From assembly GCA_963978895.1 (NCBI GenBank), contig OZ022244.1, positions 9,185,423 through 9,249,422 of the forward strand: a stretch of 64,000 nucleotides of DNA, written 5' to 3'. Numbering within the stretch: the stretch's first letter is position 1; every line of letters begins with the position of its first letter. The stretch is from Erpobdella octoculata. Its lineage: Eukaryota > Annelida > Clitellata > Hirudinida > Erpobdellidae. The position numbers and the translations under genes are program-made. Shown here one piece after another: positions 1 through 11,477 of this stretch. The notes under the pieces are model-generated. The model ran no database searches. It saw only the letters and a program-made list of their open reading frames with translations, and was not told the DNA's origin.

Positions 1-475
1 TGATGTTACCAAATTTTTCTATACTAATCGTATTATTAATATATGGAACCAATTGCCTAGCGATATTGTCAGTTCAACTACTCTCAGTAGGTTTAAATGT
101 CTCGTAGCGGAAGCCAACCTATCAAACTTTCTCACATATAAATAGATATCTGATTGCTCTATAGTTACTCCTTCTGTGACATCCTCATTTAAAAACTAGT
201 ATCTATCTGGTACCTAGATCTAAATACAAATATTTATCTGATTACCTTGTTGTTACTAATCCATCTATTATGTATTAGTTAATATTCATATATAGTCATA
301 TAGTTTATATTTTGAACACAACTTTTCTGTTTTACTTTTGCCTGGCTCGTCGCCTCACATCAGACGGTTTATTTTGTTTTGTTTTTCTTTAGTTTTTATT
401 GTGTTCTGTCCGAACAGTATTAGTGACCCTTTGGGTCCCTCTGTTCGTGTACCAATAAATAAATAAATAAATAAA
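1..475 (+). mobile_element. LINE 3' end with AAAT tail
   Basis: The first 140 bases encode the C-terminal end of a non-LTR retrotransposon ORF2 (a W-N-x-L-P-x-D-I-V-S-S-T-T-x-S-R-F motif, then a stop near 141). A 3' UTR follows, with the palindromic word CTGTCCGAACAG near 407-418, a 'ttgggtccctctgttcg' segment, and a tail of AAAT repeats ending about 475. The same protein motif, 3' UTR and tail recur at 31985-32830, so both are 5'-truncated copies of one family. The start lies outside the window. Confidence 0.8.
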
Positions 476-479
476 TATC

Positions 480-1183
480 CAAGTATGCTAGTTGTCTTTG
501 AAAGTTGCTAACCTCGGTTGTTAATTTCAGAACTGAATTTTTTTCAAATTGCAATTTTAGGTTTTCTAACTCATCTTTGTCCTGGCATAGTAGAAATATG
601 TCATCAACATATCTAGCAAATAGTTTCGGTTTTTTAACTATAGCAAAAACATTTCTTTTGACATGGCTCATGTAAAACTCAGCCAAGGTTGGACCAAGGG
701 GAGAGCCCATAGCTACACCATCTATTTGAAGGTAGAGGTCACCATTAGGATGAAAGAAGGATGTGTCCGTAGTACAAAGCTGAAGAATTTTCTTCAATAT
801 GGTTCTATTAAATTGCGGTGCTGGTAGAAATTCACTTTCAAAAACGTATTGCAAAATTATTTCAATAGTTTCAGCAACAGGAACATTGGTGAAAAGGCTC
901 TCAACATCAAGTGAAGCCAAGAGCCCTTTGCTATCTTCTGCCGTTCGTAGAAGTTCGATGAAATCAGTTGTTGACTTGAGAGAGTATTGAGAAGGTAGAT
1001 ATGGAGTTATTATACGGTTAATTGTTTTCGCCAGTGAGTATGTGGGAGTCGGGCACTGAGAAATGACAGGTCAAAGAGGATAGTCTGATTTATGAAGCTT
1101 TACATTTCCATATAGATAAGCTGGTGAGAAGTCACCAACAATTTGGGAAACTTGGTTATCCTGCAGGTAGGAATTGAGCGCCA
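480..1183 (-). pseudogene. Penelope-like element reverse transcriptase fragment
   Basis: Read on the minus strand this encodes part of a Penelope-like (PLE) reverse transcriptase: a SLDVESLFTNVP motif, then DGVAMGSPLGPTLAEFYM and the catalytic YVDDIFL box. Upstream sequence to about 1180 reads as the preceding RT segment but with stops and frame changes. The N-terminal part and the GIY-YIG endonuclease are missing here; a GIY-YIG piece of a PLE lies at 10430-11040 on the other strand. It directly abuts the LINE tail at 475 on one side and the end of the R2-like LINE on the other. Confidence 0.8.
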
Positions 1184-1189
1184 CAATAA

Positions 1190-2837
1190 GTTTATTGCAT
1201 CCATATCCAAAAAGAAGCTGTTTCTGCTCTTTCAGCTATTTTCTTGATAGCTTGAGTTTTTTTCCGACCCAACATTCCGAGAGCCACAAGCAATTTGACG
1301 AGTGAGCTACCGGCTAAACCCCTGGCGCCTACTTCAACTGGAAAAATCTCGACTCTATAACCCGCACGCTCCAAATCTTGGGCAAGGATTCTGTAACGTT
1401 CTTCTTTCAAGATATTTGAGGCTTCCATGTTGCTTTCCCATGGAATTATCCTTTTCCAGAATTTTCATTTCCTCCAGAAGAGTTCGATGAACAGCAACGT
1501 CTTGGCCAAACTGGAAAAAATGACAATGTCCGGTCTCAATCCGCTGCTGCGAACCAATTCCGAAAAGCAGTCTTCATCTTTCAAGTCTGCTGATATCCTC
1601 CAGTCATTTGCCGCATCAAGCAACGATTCTCTTCTCGTACTTGCCTTTCTGCGGCCCAAGTGCTGCAAGCCTTCTCTCAAGAAATAAACTTTTTTTCTGG
1701 GGCATAACTGCATCGAATTGGCTAGTCTGCAGTTCTCCTTGATAATGCCCAGTATCTCTCTTAGAACCTCATTGTGGCGCCAAGTGTATCTTCCCTTTGC
1801 CAAAGCATACGGACAACATGAGAGAATATGAATCAGAGTTTCTGTTTTCTCACACAGCTTGCAGGCTTCATTTTCAAGCTTTCCCCACTTAACTAAGTTC
1901 AAAGCTGTCGGCAGTTGATCGTACATCGCTCTAATCACAAATGATAGGCGGATGGGCGAGTAACGCCACAAATCATTCCATGTCATCGAATGTTGAACTG
2001 CCGACTCCCATCTAGTCCAATCGCCCTGTTGCGACATCTGAGCACCTAACTGCACTCTTTCCAACTCCATTGCTCGCCTTCTGTCTTGAATAATCAGGTT
2101 TGTCTTTTCCTGCGACGAGGCTTTAGACCAACACACATGATGGAACCAACTGCACTGCTCCGAGCTTTTCAGACCATTGCAAAGATTCCTTGGCTTCACG
2201 AATGTCCCTCCCTGCAGTCCAGCCTTTTCCCGATCCAACTGCTGCGCCCACATTCACGATACATCGGTCTGAAGAGTTGTCCAGCATCAACTGTGTCCGT
2301 ATCTTGCTAATCTTGTACTCTTCTACTAGGGAATGGAAGAGCTAACTTAGCTGTCTTACTAAATGGAGCTAAAGTTGTTAACGCCGGTGGAAGTCCTAGC
2401 CATTTCCGAATACAGCAGTTCATTTTCCTTTCCATTTGCTCCACATGAGATAAACCAATCTCATAGATGGTTAATGGCCATAGCAACCTCGGTATCAAAA
2501 CAAACTGTACCAGCCATACCTTGAACTTTCCCTGCAGCTCGGTTAAATCGATTTTCCTCAGGTTCTCAATCAAGCCCTGCAGAACGATACTGCTCTGACT
2601 CACATCATTCATGGAGACGTTGTAACATCTTCCCAAGCTTTTCACAGGCTCTTGCTGGATTGTTGGGATCTCGCAACCAGCCACCGAGAATGAGACAAAA
2701 CCATCAATCTCTCCATGTCGCAAAGAAAGGCGTCTCGATTTGGCTGGCTTGAACTTCATTCTACACCAGGACAACAAGTCGTTGAAATTTTGAAGAATAC
2801 GACGCAATTCGCCGCAGTGATTCAAGATAAGAGTAGT
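1190..2837 (-). pseudogene. R2-like LINE, C-terminal half (late RT, zinc knuckle, endonuclease)
   Basis: This continues the LINE ORF that begins at 9484; the two halves are separated by a Gypsy insertion. It starts right after the RT catalytic box, runs through the thumb region (2307-2825), then a cysteine-rich motif (C-x2-C, then H-x4-CC near 1810-1860), and a restriction-like endonuclease region with RPDIV near 1510-1530 and a PWE-type box near 1440. RT plus CCHC plus a C-terminal restriction-like endonuclease is the layout of R2/NeSL-type LINEs. Frame changes near 2300 and 1450 break it. The frame closes at about 1190, next to the Penelope fragment, with no obvious 3' tail. Confidence 0.75.
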
Positions 2838-2842
2838 GTCGT

Positions 2843-3018
2843 TGTTATATCTTTATTATTCTAATTAAATGGTAATAATATAATCTACCTAAGTGGTTGC
2901 TAAACACTTGCTAGATCTATCTGATTATTAATGTTAGTATAAATTTGCTTTGTTCATGATATGATTTAAAAAGGAAATAGAATAAAAACTCATTGATATA
3001 TATATATATATATATACG

Positions 3019-3065
<47 letters not shown>

Positions 3066-3067
3066 CA
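2843..3067 (-). repeat. 3' LTR of Gypsy A
   Basis: This LTR is 225 bp. Its first about 150 bases match the other LTR at 7457 almost exactly. The remainder is (TA)n with one 'cgct' interruption. The shorter TA tract accounts for nearly all of the length difference from the 313-bp partner. Confidence 0.9.
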
Positions 3068-3078
3068 CCTCCCCCTCT

Positions 3079-4058
3079 TTATAGAAAATCATATGATTTC
3101 CTACTGGGGTCCAGTACTATCCGTTTTGGAGGGTTGCAATAACGTTTAGGTCTTGCCTCCGGTTCTATTCCTGTTGGAATGTGTGTCAATTCCTCCGGAT
3201 TGGCTTCATTATCTATATAGCTCGGAACATGATCTCTTTGTCTATTCTCTCCATCCTCATTCTCCGTAACCCGAGGGGTTGCGTTTATGTCTGGTTCCAA
3301 CATCTCTTCCTCTCCTGGGAACACAATTTTTACCGGGGCTTTCTCTCCATCACTTTTATCTTGAAGGGGCACTGGCATGTCAAATGTCTCAAACATTTCT
3401 TTAACTGCCCAATCTAAATTCCTTGGTCTTAATTGATTTGTATGCCTTCTTGTAATCCTTCTGTCAATCTCTACTTCGTAAACCGTTTTTCCAATTCTTT
3501 TTAAAATCTTCCCTGGTATCCATCTGGGATGGTTTGGATTTTTATAATCTCTAGCGTACACCGCATCTTGTTCTTTAAAAACTCTCGGTCTTGCCCCATT
3601 CCTTTTGTCAAACTGTCTCTTCATGCAAGACTTTTTTTCTGAATGCTTTTCGTCTTTTTAGTACTTAGTTGTAAGTCTGATAGTTGTGTTCTTATTTGTC
3701 TCCCCAAAAAATTTTCTGCAGGAGATTTCTGATGTGGACTAGATTGGCATGGCGTAGATCTATAAAACAACAAAAAATTTTGCACCAATTCCTCAGTAAT
3801 ACCTTCACCTTTTAGCTTTTGTATGGTTCTTTTGAAAGTATCAACAAATCTTTCTGCTTGACCATTACTTTGTGGATGAAAAGGAGGTATTCGGATGTGA
3901 CTGATGAATTTTGACTGACAAAATCTTTCAAATTCCATAGAAGTAAATTGTGTTCCGTTTTCTGATACCAATGTCTTGGGAAATTTATACCGAGCAAACA
4001 TTCTGTTCAGCTCGCCGTTGTTGAGGTAGCCGCACTCATTTGTATTATTTCTGGCCAT
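3079..4058 (-). pseudogene. Gypsy A integrase C-terminal part, frameshifted
   Basis: Two overlapping frames (3621-4058 and 3079-3624) continue the pol reading frame after a frameshift near 4030. The first carries the integrase core with HPQSNGQAER, which holds the catalytic glutamate. The usual second aspartate of the D-D-E triad, normally in a DNG context, is here glutamate (SENGTQF, near 3955). The second frame is the integrase C-terminal chromatin/DNA-binding part with a PRWIPGKI motif and a charged tail. A further shift near 3622 separates the two. The product would not be made as one chain. Confidence 0.85.
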
Positions 4059-7000
4059 TTTGAATATGCGTCCACAACAATCAGAAACATTGAATTCTCC
4101 ATCGGTCCCGCAAAATCAATGTGAATTCTCTTCCAGGCCTGTGATGGTTCAGGCCATGGTGACAACGTGTTTTTTATAGGCATTTTAGCTGCTTTTTGAC
4201 ATGCATCACAGGTTTTCACCATACTTTCAATATCTCTATCGATTCCATGCCAATACACCGACTGTCTGGCCAGCATTTTCATTCTCGTAATTCCTGGATG
4301 ACCCTGATGTAGCATCCTCAATATACGCTGTTGCAGTTTTTTTGGAATTACTGTTATTACACCCATAAATAGAATGCCATCATGTAAAGTCAAATCAGTT
4401 GCTTTACTTTGAAATGCATTCCAGTTTGATCCAGGTTTAACTTTTGGCCAAAATCCTTTTTTAATGATCTCACTTAACTCTCTGAGTTCAGAGTCTTCTT
4501 CTGTCATAATTTGAATATCTTTCTTACTAACAGGTAATTGTCTCATCGTATCCTCTTGTATCATTGTGATGTCTTCGTTTACACCTGCTATTATCAAATC
4601 CTCATTTCCTGTTGTTTTTTTGGAATCAATGAGTCTTGATAAGGCATCAGCTTGACCAAAATTTGCTGTTCGTCGATATTCGATCTCAAAATCATAAGTT
4701 AAAAGTATCAGTTCCCATCTCTGTAGTCTGTCTGCAGCGTGTGCAGATATTCCTTTTTTTGAACCAAATACTGACAAGAGAGGCTTGTGATCGGTCAAAA
4801 GCGTAAACCGCCTTCCATAAACAAATCTATGGAATTTTCTTACTGCAAAAACTAGGGCTAAAGCTTCTTTTTCTATTTGGCCGTAATTCTTTTCTGCTTG
4901 GGTCAGCGCACGGCCTGCATGAGCGACTGCTTTTTCTGTTCCATTACGAAATCGGTGTGAAATCACTGCTCCAATTCCGTATTCACATGCATCAGCAGCT
5001 ATTACGATGTCTCTTTTGGGATCATAATGCGTCAGCAATAAATTTGATTGTAACACCTTCTTAAGGCTTGTGAAAGATTCCTGGTGTACTCTTAACCATT
5101 CAAATTTCTCATTTTTTTCCAATTCATCTAGTGGGCTTCTCATTTGTCTCATCTTTGGTACAAAAACAGAATAGTAACTAACCATACCCAAAAACGATTT
5201 TAACTGTTTCCTGTCTTTTGGTGGGGGCATTTCTACAATTGCTGTTATCTTTTCTGGGTCTGGTTTTCGGCCTTCTTTGCTGATAATATGACCTAGAAAT
5301 TTAATCTCTTTCTTGGCAAAAGAGCACTTGTCCATCTTGATTCTAAAACCAAAATCTGAAATCCGTTTGAATAGTTCAAGAACATTCATATTGTGTTCTT
5401 CCAATGTTGTGCCGGTCACAATTACATCGTCCAGGTAAGCCGCACAGCCTTTTAACCCTGAAGTTAAATTATCCATTGTTTCCTGGAAAATACCTGGTGC
5501 ACTTTTTACTCCAAAGGGAAGTCTCTGGTACTGATATAGACCTTTAGGAGTGTTGATCGTAACGAGCTCTTTTGACGATTCATCCATTTCTAACTGTAGA
5601 TATGCATCAGCAAAATCTACTTGAGTAAACCAAGCTCCTTGGTTTAATTTTGAAAAAATTTCATCCGGTGTTGGAAGTGGATGTTGGTGCATCTCAAGCT
5701 CGTCGTTAAGGCCTGTTTTAAAATCAGCACAGATGCGCACCGTTCCGCTTTTCTTTGGAACAACCACAATCGGTGCCGCCCAGTGACTGTATTCAACTCT
5801 TTTAAGAACCCCTACATTGACTAGTCTTTCAAGTTCCCTAATGGTTATTTCTTCGTAAGCAAAAGGTATTTTTCGTGGTCTGCAAAATTTTGGCTGAGAC
5901 TCTGACTTAAGGAGCCATCTTGCTTTCTTTTTACTGCAATGGCCCAATTCTTCTTTGAAAACATTTGGAAACTCTGTTTGTAAACGAACAGCTAAACTGG
6001 TTTCTTCCTGCGAAGGCTTTTCTGCAACAGAACAACAGATTGCATCAAACGCTTTTATCATTGGTGGAAGTTGATCCATCCATTCAATTCCTAGAAGTTG
6101 TGTTGTATTTTTGGCCACAAAACAGCGTCCATTGCCTGTGAATCCTGCGCACGAAAATTTGGTTTGAAATTCACCTAGTACTTGAATTTCAGTACCGTTT
6201 GCAGCACCAATTTCTGTTGTTGCCTTATCTAGCCGTGGTGAACCAATCTTCACCCAAGTTTTTGTACTGATGATTGTGACATCGGCTCCGGAGTCCAGTT
6301 GCATCCGAATTTCGACATCACCAAATTTCACAGTGGTGTATCTTCTATTGGCTGCTATAACTGTTCGCTTGCTGGGAATTGTCTTGACTTGCCGTATTTC
6401 GTGTCGTCTATACGACGGACTTGGACTCCTCCTTAAGCTTGGACTTCTCTTTCTACTGAAAAGTCTTTTGGGACTTCTATTATCAGTTCTGCAGTTGGCT
6501 GCAAAATGTCCCGGTTTTCCACAGCGAAAACAAACATTTTTGTTTAGTGATGAACCCCTGATTTCTTGGCTGGAAGATTTTTTAGGTGATTTCTCTGAAT
6601 AGTGATTAACCTTACTAACTAAGGTTTCTGAAATCATCATTTGTTCTGTATGTAACAGTTTTATCTTTTCACATTCTTCAATAAGTTCTTCCAGTGAGCA
6701 CTCTTGTTCTACCCTGAGCAGTAATTTGTGCTTAATGTTTAAATATTTCGGATCCTTCAATCCCCATATAAAATGTAAGCACATACTGGCTTCTTTTGTA
6801 AAATTTTCCCATTGTGCTTTGTTGCACAGCCTGTTCACCCTTGTGCCGAATGCCCTGAAACTCTCTGAGTCCCTTATATGGACGTTTTCAAAATCAAACC
6901 GTCTTTGGTGAATGCTTTTTTTATTGCTAAACAGTCTTTCTAACCAACCTTTTGTCTCCTCATAGTTTAGATTCTTGATTGTTCTCGGCAATATACTACC

Positions 7001-7444
7001 CTTAAGTAGTGTGTATTCGTTTTGTTGAAGCTTCTCGGTCAGAGTTGCTCTTTTTTCTGAATCGCTCATTGATTCGCCTCCGACTGACTGAACAGCTTCT
7101 TCAAATCGCCCAATCCAATCAGTGAATGTAAGGCCTTGATCTGGATCGTAAACAAATTGCTCAATTCGTTTGTAGAGGTCTGGTCTTACTTTGACGGAAC
7201 TATTGTCCTGTATCATTGAGATTAAATGAAGAAATCTTTTTTCAGTTTCTTCTTTTTCAATTCTCTTTTCTTCTTTTTCTCGAGCCTCTTTTTCAAGTTT
7301 TTCTTCTTTTTCTCGAGCCTCTTTTTCAAGTTTTTCTTCTTTTTCCCGAGCCTCTTTTTCAAGTTTTTCTTCTTTTTCTCGAATTTCTTTATCAACTAGA
7401 AACTTAAACAATTGTACTATGTTTGAATCTAGGTCCTTTGACAT
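4007..7444 (-). CDS. Gypsy A gag-pol polyprotein
   Basis: This is a single open frame of about 1,145 codons. I take the ATG at 7444 as the start because the frame upstream of it is the LTR/primer-site junction. Order: a coiled coil of 12-residue repeats rich in K and E (about residues 25-65), gag capsid-like region, CCHC knuckle CFRCGKPGHFAANC (near 6500), aspartic protease with DSGAD (near 6290), RT with LPFGVKSAPG and YLDD (near 5430), RNase H with ADACEYG (near 5000), integrase zinc-binding HHCC and first catalytic Asp (IDFAGP, near 4110). It stops early by frameshift near 4007; the rest of the integrase follows in other frames. The RT active site is intact. Confidence 0.92.
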   Translation of the reverse strand: MSKDLDSNIVQLFKFLVDKEIREKEEKLEKEAREKEEKLEKEAREKEEKLEKEAREKEEKRIEKEETEKRFLHLISMIQDNSSVKVRPDLYKRIEQFVYDPDQGLTFTDWIGRFEEAVQSVGGESMSDSEKRATLTEKLQQNEYTLLKGSILPRTIKNLNYEETKGWLERLFSNKKSIHQRRFDFENVHIRDSESFRAFGTRVNRLCNKAQWENFTKEASMCLHFIWGLKDPKYLNIKHKLLLRVEQECSLEELIEECEKIKLLHTEQMMISETLVSKVNHYSEKSPKKSSSQEIRGSSLNKNVCFRCGKPGHFAANCRTDNRSPKRLFSRKRSPSLRRSPSPSYRRHEIRQVKTIPSKRTVIAANRRYTTVKFGDVEIRMQLDSGADVTIISTKTWVKIGSPRLDKATTEIGAANGTEIQVLGEFQTKFSCAGFTGNGRCFVAKNTTQLLGIEWMDQLPPMIKAFDAICCSVAEKPSQEETSLAVRLQTEFPNVFKEELGHCSKKKARWLLKSESQPKFCRPRKIPFAYEEITIRELERLVNVGVLKRVEYSHWAAPIVVVPKKSGTVRICADFKTGLNDELEMHQHPLPTPDEIFSKLNQGAWFTQVDFADAYLQLEMDESSKELVTINTPKGLYQYQRLPFGVKSAPGIFQETMDNLTSGLKGCAAYLDDVIVTGTTLEEHNMNVLELFKRISDFGFRIKMDKCSFAKKEIKFLGHIISKEGRKPDPEKITAIVEMPPPKDRKQLKSFLGMVSYYSVFVPKMRQMRSPLDELEKNEKFEWLRVHQESFTSLKKVLQSNLLLTHYDPKRDIVIAADACEYGIGAVISHRFRNGTEKAVAHAGRALTQAEKNYGQIEKEALALVFAVRKFHRFVYGRRFTLLTDHKPLLSVFGSKKGISAHAADRLQRWELILLTYDFEIEYRRTANFGQADALSRLIDSKKTTGNEDLIIAGVNEDITMIQEDTMRQLPVSKKDIQIMTEEDSELRELSEIIKKGFWPKVKPGSNWNAFQSKATDLTLHDGILFMGVITVIPKKLQQRILRMLHQGHPGITRMKMLARQSVYWHGIDRDIESMVKTCDACQKAAKMPIKNTLSPWPEPSQAWKRIHIDFAGPMENSMFLIVVDAYSKWPEIIQMSAATSTTAS
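7265..7385 (-). repeat. 36-bp tandem repeat in Gypsy A gag
   Basis: About three and a half copies of a 36-bp unit encode a 12-residue coiled-coil repeat (EKEAREKEEKLE) near the N-terminus of the gag protein. Repeat number is probably variable between copies of the element. Confidence 0.8.
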
Positions 7445-7456
7445 CCTGGTCGCCAA

Positions 7457-7769
<313 letters not shown>

Positions 7770-7774
7770 GTCGT

Positions 7775-9484
7775 CCATGAAGGCTTTTATCGACGGCATG
7801 AAAATTCCTTTTCCCAAGTAAACATCCTGAACCCGAGATGCAATCGAATCGAGCAATAATTGCATAGCCAGAACAAATAGGATGGCAGAAATTGAACACC
7901 CCATAGGAATTCCGACTCGCAAGTTGAACCACTCTGTGGAGCACGTCGTTGTTGACAGACGCAGCCTAAAACGGCGAAAATACTGTTGCAGAACATCGAT
8001 GAGGAATTCTGGAACGTTGTGCCTTTTGAGTGTCTTCCAGAGCAATTGATGGCGAACTGTCCCTTAAGCGTTTGCTAAATCAAGCCAGACAACATGCAGG
8101 CTGAGTTGGTTTTGTCTTGCTCTTTTGATGGCCTCCCAAATCATGGATGAGTGCTCGATACATTCCGGTACTCCTGGGACTCCTCCTTTCTGCACGGATC
8201 TGTTGATGTACTCATTACGAATTGCAAAATCCGTGAGCCTCTTGGCCAGAACAGCGAAAAATATTTTCCCTCCACGTTCAAAAGTGAGATTGGTCGGAAT
8301 TGGTTGATATTGACCGAATCTTTTTTTTTGGGGATGAAAACTCCCTCCGCCTTTTGCCATTCCCTATCTACGCTTCTAGATCGCCATGCATTCTTTAAAC
8401 GGTTGTAGAGCAGCTTTTGCACGCCTGGACATCTCTTGTATAACAGATATGGAATGCCGTTGGGACCTGGAACAAATTTGTTCCCCGTTCTTTTTAGAAA
8501 CTGAGATACTTCATTCATCTTTATCTCTCCACCATCGAAAGCCACTTTCGGCAACTGTACTTCGGGAAAATCGGTTCTTTCCGGCAGCTCTGAATCGCCA
8601 AGAGGATCTTTGAACGCCAAACGGAAGTGATTATCTAATTCTTGTTTTGTTGCTCGAAGAGTGCCAGATTTTGGTGGATCCAGCAGACTTTTTCCGAAGT
8701 AAAATGAATTTTCTATGAATTTGCATCTGGCTTTCTTTTGCTCACTTTTCTTTTTCCGGAGTCTTTCTGCAGCCCTGAGAGCACGGAGCCGATTTTTTAC
8801 ATCCCGCCACAGTTCAGACAGACCAACCTTTTCGACCCCCTCTGCGATTCTCCACTGTCGCCTGAGTTTCTTTCGCTCCTTCTTTAATTTTTCAATTTCT
8901 CTCTGCCGTCTGGATATCGCTGCATGCGTGTGAACCGGGTTTTTCTGGACCACACCAAGTAAATCAAGACATTTTTTGTAGATAATTTCTGAGGTTTTCA
9001 TATCGAGTTGTGGATTCTCCCTCAACTGGGCTTTGAGTAATCTCGTCAACTCCAAGTCTAATGTTGACCAAGCTGAAGTGTCAATTGCTTTCGGAAATTT
9101 AATTCTTTTCTTGGGTTCTGAATTCACATCTGCTTTGTCGGGGCTGTGGTTAGCTTCCGGCCCGGCATAGTCAGACGTGTTACCTGCCTCCTTGGTTGAT
9201 GCAGAGTGTTGATTGATAGCAGTTTGACAACCCATTTTAGTTTTATGAACATTCATTCCGCGAATTGGCTTAAATCTTCTTCCACAAACACATTCAGTTC
9301 CTCCGTCGAAAGCAATTTGTGGAGTATGGATGGGTTCTGGAACTTCTTGAGCCGACGAAACTGAGCCCGCACTGAGAGATAATGGGTGGCGAACAGGAGT
9401 GGGAAGACATCCCATTTTTGTTCTGTGGACTTTCATTCCTCGAACTGTCATAAAACTTTTTCCACACAAACACAACACGGACAA
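7775..9484 (-). pseudogene. R2-like LINE, N-terminal half (zinc fingers and RT)
   Basis: The protein begins at the ATG at 9484 with two C2H2-type fingers, CLCGKSFMTVRGMKVH and CVCGRRFKPIRGMNVH, each followed by a TKMGC tail. A long K/R-rich linker leads to the RT: PGPNGIP and FRPISLLNVEGK (near 8290), [12 protein letters not shown] (near 7900), and FMDD at 7775-7790, where Gypsy A interrupts. There is a frameshift near 8270. A TAA replaces an expected tyrosine codon at the LANAYG-type motif near 8064. Two N-terminal fingers and the FMDD box fit the R2 group, where the fingers bind the target site. The genomic target is not visible here. Confidence 0.78.
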
Positions 9485-9860
9485 ACCCCCATCAGGGTTC
9501 CTTGGAAAAGCCGGTTCATCATCCTGTAGTCCATTGATGAGCTCATCATTCCCCTCCTTTTCGGTAAGAGCTCAGGGGGCATAATTCTTTTGTTGTAGAC
9601 GTAGCATGCGAAGACGGAAATGTGCCCCGGCTAGCCAAGCCAAGACACCCGCAGTTCTTGTCTTTCCAAGATGTCTCCGGTTTTTCCCGGTGCCACTCGG
9701 TCTTCCCCGAGCGCCCCTCAGTCTTCCCCGAGCGCCCCTCAGTCTTTCCTGAGTGTCCGATGGCTAATGCCCATGACATGTATGTGAAAAACTCTTCTTC
9801 GAGCAAGTTCGTCAGAGGTCTTCAGAGGAAGACCCTCCCAGCGTTTCGGCCTTTTTCCTG
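9485..9860 (-). other. Probable 5' UTR of the R2-like LINE with 24-bp repeats
   Basis: This GC-richer stretch lies directly upstream of the LINE start. At about 9690-9760 there are three copies of a 24-bp unit (plus strand GAGCGCCCCTCAGTCTTCCC). No convincing protein is encoded. It may hold the element's promoter. Confidence 0.45.
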
Positions 9861-10094
9861 ACGCTACCACGGGAGGGCGGGCCACGACCGTTGATCAGAC
9901 GGCCGCCCCCTGACGAAATTTGTGTATCACATGCCGTTTTCGACCAGAACCAGATAACCGGCAAATCTTCAAAAGTACCAGAACCAAGAAGTCATTTTGA
10001 AACCGTCAAGCAACTGTAACAAGATGAGAAACTGTCTTTCAAACGCCGGAACTTGAGCATGTATTAACTGTAGTATCCACCAAACCGCCAGATT

Positions 10095-10155
10095 CCGAGA
10101 CCAAAATGTATGTATGTATGTATGTATGTATGTATGTATGTATGTATGTATTTAT
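10095..10155. repeat. (TATG)n microsatellite
   Basis: About 14 tetranucleotide TATG units, slightly interrupted toward the end. Confidence 0.9.
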
Positions 10156-10159
10156 GTAT

Positions 10160-10335
10160 ATATGTAGAATCGGATCTAGGGGGGGGGGAAATGAGAGCGA
10201 AAAAATGAGCGGGAAAGCGACAGGGAACGGATAACGACCGGGAGCGGGAGCGCAAGCGGAAAGGAAACGGGGCGAAAAAGAAACGCATTAGGTAAACGTC
10301 TAAAAACCCCGGGCAACGCCGGGTGCCCCCGCTAG
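10160..10335 (+). mobile_element. Helitron 3' terminal fragment
   Basis: The sequence ends with a short GC-rich hairpin (CCCGG ... CCGGG, 10308-10324), then CCCCCG and CTAG at 10332-10335, followed by a host T. A hairpin about 10 bases before CTRR with insertion next to T is the Helitron 3' signature. The purine-rich segment upstream (10190-10280) resembles, on the opposite strand, the pyrimidine-rich segments at 18690-18870 and 39640-39780. The 5' end is not identified. Confidence 0.6.
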
Positions 10336-10429
10336 TATATATATATATATAAAATTATATATATATATATATATATATAGATAAAAAAAACTTATTCCGC
10401 ATTATATTAAATAATATACATATATATAC

Positions 10430-11042
10430 ATGATCATTCGCAACAGCTGTCGATGTCCGGATTTCTTAGATCTTACCAATGTTATTTATCAATTTACATG
10501 CCCATATCATCATAGTACACCAGAGGTTTATATTGGGAAGACACAAACGACATTATCTAGGCGTCTCACAATGCATATTCAAGGCGGAAATATTGCTTCT
10601 CACTTTCTAAAGGTTCATAAGATATGGTTGTCCAAAAAACCTTGCTTGACAATATAATTGTCATTGATCGTGAAAATGATGCTAGTCGTCTAAAGTATCG
10701 TGAATCCCTCCATATTAACTCCAAACGACCTACACTTAATATACAAGATGACTGTTTTGGACGTACTTTACATTTGTTTGGAGGCGGCTTGATGAGAAAA
10801 ACACCAGCCTGTTTACAACACATTCGTACCCCTTTCAAAGTTGATATGCATCCCGTTAACTTAGGGCATGTGTCGCGTTTACCAGCCAATGATGATTATC
10901 CTGTAGCGGGTGTTTGTATTCTACCAAACTCTGACGGTACAACAGATGCGGGGTCCTCTTCGGTGGTGGCATCTAATCTTTGTGTTAGGAGTTTGAAACT
11001 CAAAGTCTCATCGGATAAAAATAAACGTAGTCAAAGCCTGTG
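10430..11042 (+). pseudogene. Penelope-like GIY-YIG endonuclease domain
   Basis: The first frame contains NVIYQFTCPY, then VYIGKTQTTLSRRL and an S-H-F-L-K-V-H stretch, which is the GIY-YIG nuclease core characteristic of PLE C-termini. A 1-base frameshift near 10630 moves the frame to the continuing segment (KTLLDNIIVIDRENDASRL, then the C-terminal tail). The RT part is absent. It is joined abruptly at about 11043 to a Gypsy gag fragment on the opposite strand. It may be the missing end of the PLE fragment at 480-1183, but the orientations differ. Confidence 0.78.
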
Positions 11043-11290
11043 CATAGCAAGATAATCCAGTACAGCAAATGAGAGATCCTCTCTGTTGTGTCTTTCAGAA
11101 ACCGCCAACTGGTTGATGGTTTCACCTGGTTCTCGTTTCATTCCGGTCCAGAATTTGTACCTTTCCCGGACGACAAACTTTGATGGGTTAAATTGATTTC
11201 CCATAAACATTTCGATTTCTTCTATCGTTAAGTCATTCGCTTTCTTTGGCGGTGTTTGCTGACTTGCTAACGTAACAAGAAACATGTAAT
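11043..11290 (-). pseudogene. Duplicated gag fragment of Gypsy B
   Basis: This stretch nearly matches part of the Gypsy B gag at about 15090-15290 on the same strand (shared protein segment YKFWTGMKREPGETINQLA). It has lost the flanking gag and has a junction in the middle of a codon series near 11090. It lies beyond the 3' end of the Gypsy B pol frame and was probably produced by rearrangement between copies. Confidence 0.75.
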
Positions 11291-11398
11291 GTAAATACCG
11301 CGCAACTTGCAAAACACTAAACAGAACTTTCTCGCAACAACTCGGTAGCTAGCTAGGAAGGCGCACCTGATTACACCTGGAGTGTCTCGTCACAACAC
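11287..11398 (-). repeat. Possible 3' LTR remnant of Gypsy B
   Basis: On the minus strand a purine-rich run (GTGGGAAGG) is followed at 11398 by TGTTGTGACGAG, which looks like a polypurine tract and an LTR start. The plus strand begins TGTAATG at about 11287. No second copy exists in the window to prove LTR identity, and the segment is short for an LTR. Confidence 0.35.
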
Positions 11399-11477
11399 CT
11401 TCCCACAAGCTTTTGAGTCTTTTCAAAAACGAAAACTAAATGTAAAAATGTCTTCTAACGAAAGAAAAAAAATCGTG

